NCBI RefSeq assembly: GCF_918741285.1
Contig: NZ_CAKKNC010000007.1
Coordinates: 124,001-188,000 of the forward strand
Source of the DNA: Sphingobium sp. CECT 9361
GTDB lineage: Bacteria; Pseudomonadota; Alphaproteobacteria; Sphingomonadales; Sphingomonadaceae
Reading direction: 5' to 3'
Length of the DNA: 64,000 nucleotides
This document shows positions 63,077-64,000 of the stretch, piece by piece (positions within the stretch are counted from its first letter, which is position 1; every line of letters starts with the position of its first letter). Made by a program: the position numbers and the translations under genes. The notes under the pieces were generated by a model. The model did not search any database, was not told the DNA's origin, and was given only the letters and a program-made list of their open reading frames with translations.

Positions 63077-64000
63077 TTATTTCGCTACCTTCTTAGCTGC
63101 CTTCCGCTCGGCCATCTTCGTGCGGAAGCGCTTTGCCCATCCCGGCCGCGCTTCCTGCTTTCCGCGCGCGATGGCAAGTGCATCCGCTTCCACATCGCGT
63201 GTCACCACGGACCCCGCACCCACAATCGCGCCGTCGCCGATGGTCACCGGTGCCACCAATGCGCTGTTCGATCCAATGAATGCGCCCGCGCCGATCTCCG
63301 TCCGGTATTTCATGAAGCCGTCGTAGTTGCAGGTGATCGTCCCCGCGCCGATGTTCGCGCCTGCACCTACAGTCGCATCGCCGATATAGGACAGGTGATT
63401 GACCTTCGCACCTTCGCCCAGCACCGATTTTTTCACTTCGACGAAATTGCCGATCTTGGCCTTCATGCCGATGTCGGCACCGGGCCGCAACCGCGCATAG
63501 GGACCGACTTCCGCGCCTGTCCGCACAGTTGCGCCTTCCAGATGGGAAAAGGCGTGGATGGTCACGCCATCCTCCACCGCCACGCCGGGGCCGAACACCA
63601 CATGCGGCTCCACTGTAACATCGCGGCCCAGCACCGTGTCGTGACTGAAGTACACAGTTTCGGGCGCCACTAGAGTCACGCCGTCGCGCATTGCCTCCAA
63701 GCGCCGTTGGGCCTGCCACGCCGCCTCAACCTGCGCCTGTTCGATCCGGCTGTTCACGCCTGCCACTTCGAACGAGTCTGTCTCCACGACGGCGCTTTTC
63801 TGCCCCGGCAGCATAACGATGTCGGGCAGATAATATTCGCCTGCTGCATTGGCATTGTCGATCTGATCGAGAAGCACGAACAGGTCGGTCGAGCGCGTCG
63901 CCATCAACCCTGAATTGCACAGGGTGACGGCGCGCTCGGCCTCGGTCGCATCCTTATATTCGACCATCTTTTCGATGATTCCCTGCCCGTCCGCGATGAC
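63077..64000 (-). CDS. glmU: GlmU bifunctional N-acetyltransferase/uridyltransferase (partial, 5' end outside window)
   Basis: The visible 307 codons cover the end of the uridyltransferase domain ([23 protein letters not shown]) and the whole left-handed beta-helix acetyltransferase: [54 protein letters not shown] and TCNYDG. It produces UDP-GlcNAc from glucosamine-1-phosphate. The upstream reading frame remains open to position 64000, so the N-terminus lies beyond. A basic Lys-rich tail (KAAKKVAK) ends the protein. Confidence 0.96.
   Translation of the reverse strand, partial: VIADGQGIIEKMVEYKDATEAERAVTLCNSGLMATRSTDLFVLLDQIDNANAAGEYYLPDIVMLPGQKSAVVETDSFEVAGVNSRIEQAQVEAAWQAQRRLEAMRDGVTLVAPETVYFSHDTVLGRDVTVEPHVVFGPGVAVEDGVTIHAFSHLEGATVRTGAEVGPYARLRPGADIGMKAKIGNFVEVKKSVLGEGAKVNHLSYIGDATVGAGANIGAGTITCNYDGFMKYRTEIGAGAFIGSNSALVAPVTIGDGAIVGAGSVVTRDVEADALAIARGKQEARPGWAKRFRTKMAERKAAKKVAK

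Overview
The window is a stretch of chromosome from an alphaproteobacterium, almost certainly a member of the Sphingomonadales (Sphingomonas/Sphingobium/Sphingopyxis-like). This rests on high-GC DNA, a PhyR/NepR/EcfG general stress locus, TonB-dependent receptors, Sphingomonadales-type orthologues throughout, and candidate sphingolipid genes at the left edge. I see no phage, integrase, transposase, CRISPR array or rRNA; the region is a mostly stable core chromosome with a few accessory islands.

Left part (1-7,100), envelope lipids. A minus-strand operon runs from a DUF2141 exported protein through a DAGK/LCB5-type lipid kinase to a Tam41-like nucleotidyltransferase cut by the window edge. It diverges from lptF-lptG (LPS export). 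Next come a membrane fatty-acid desaturase and, divergent from it, a GNAT-fold protein resembling the recently recognised bacterial ceramide synthases. Together these suggest sphingolipid or phospholipid head-group assembly. An inverted pair of REP-like palindromes closes the region.

7,100-16,900. Housekeeping genes (xthA, erpA, an M23 endopeptidase, bcp, glnE) lead into the general stress response locus: a second NepR-like gene, ecfG, a 42-residue membrane peptide, phyR, nepR and a HisKA_2 sensor with a degenerate ATPase domain. Two GGAAC-N16-TGTT elements look like EcfG promoters.

16,900-31,800. tgt and queA (queuosine) flank a GGDEF-EAL protein. Then come a cyclophilin, coaD, ispA, xseB, a MliC-like lipoprotein, purL, a lipoprotein gene broken by one extra base in a G6 run, a BioC-like methyltransferase, DUF3052, DUF418, bfd-bfr (iron storage) and an Hpt protein.

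31,800-45,100. A tusA-der-bamB-yfgM-like block with panB is followed by an operon of TonB receptor, YezD-like protein and RBBP9-like hydrolase. That operon sits downstream of an Rrf2 regulator, and a palindrome overlaps its promoter, so it is probably a sulfur- or redox-responsive unit. A GDPD, an ArsC/Spx-like protein, RidA, a PhoD-type phosphatase and tRNA-Gly(TCC) follow.

45,100-64,000. An SLC13 transporter and a cation/proton antiporter are followed by two transglutaminase-like proteins divergent from an N-formylglutamate amidohydrolase, an orphan MreB paralogue, a YihY/BrkB protein with a small partner, the tamA-tamB operon, an AI-2E-type permease, glmS, and glmU cut by the right edge.
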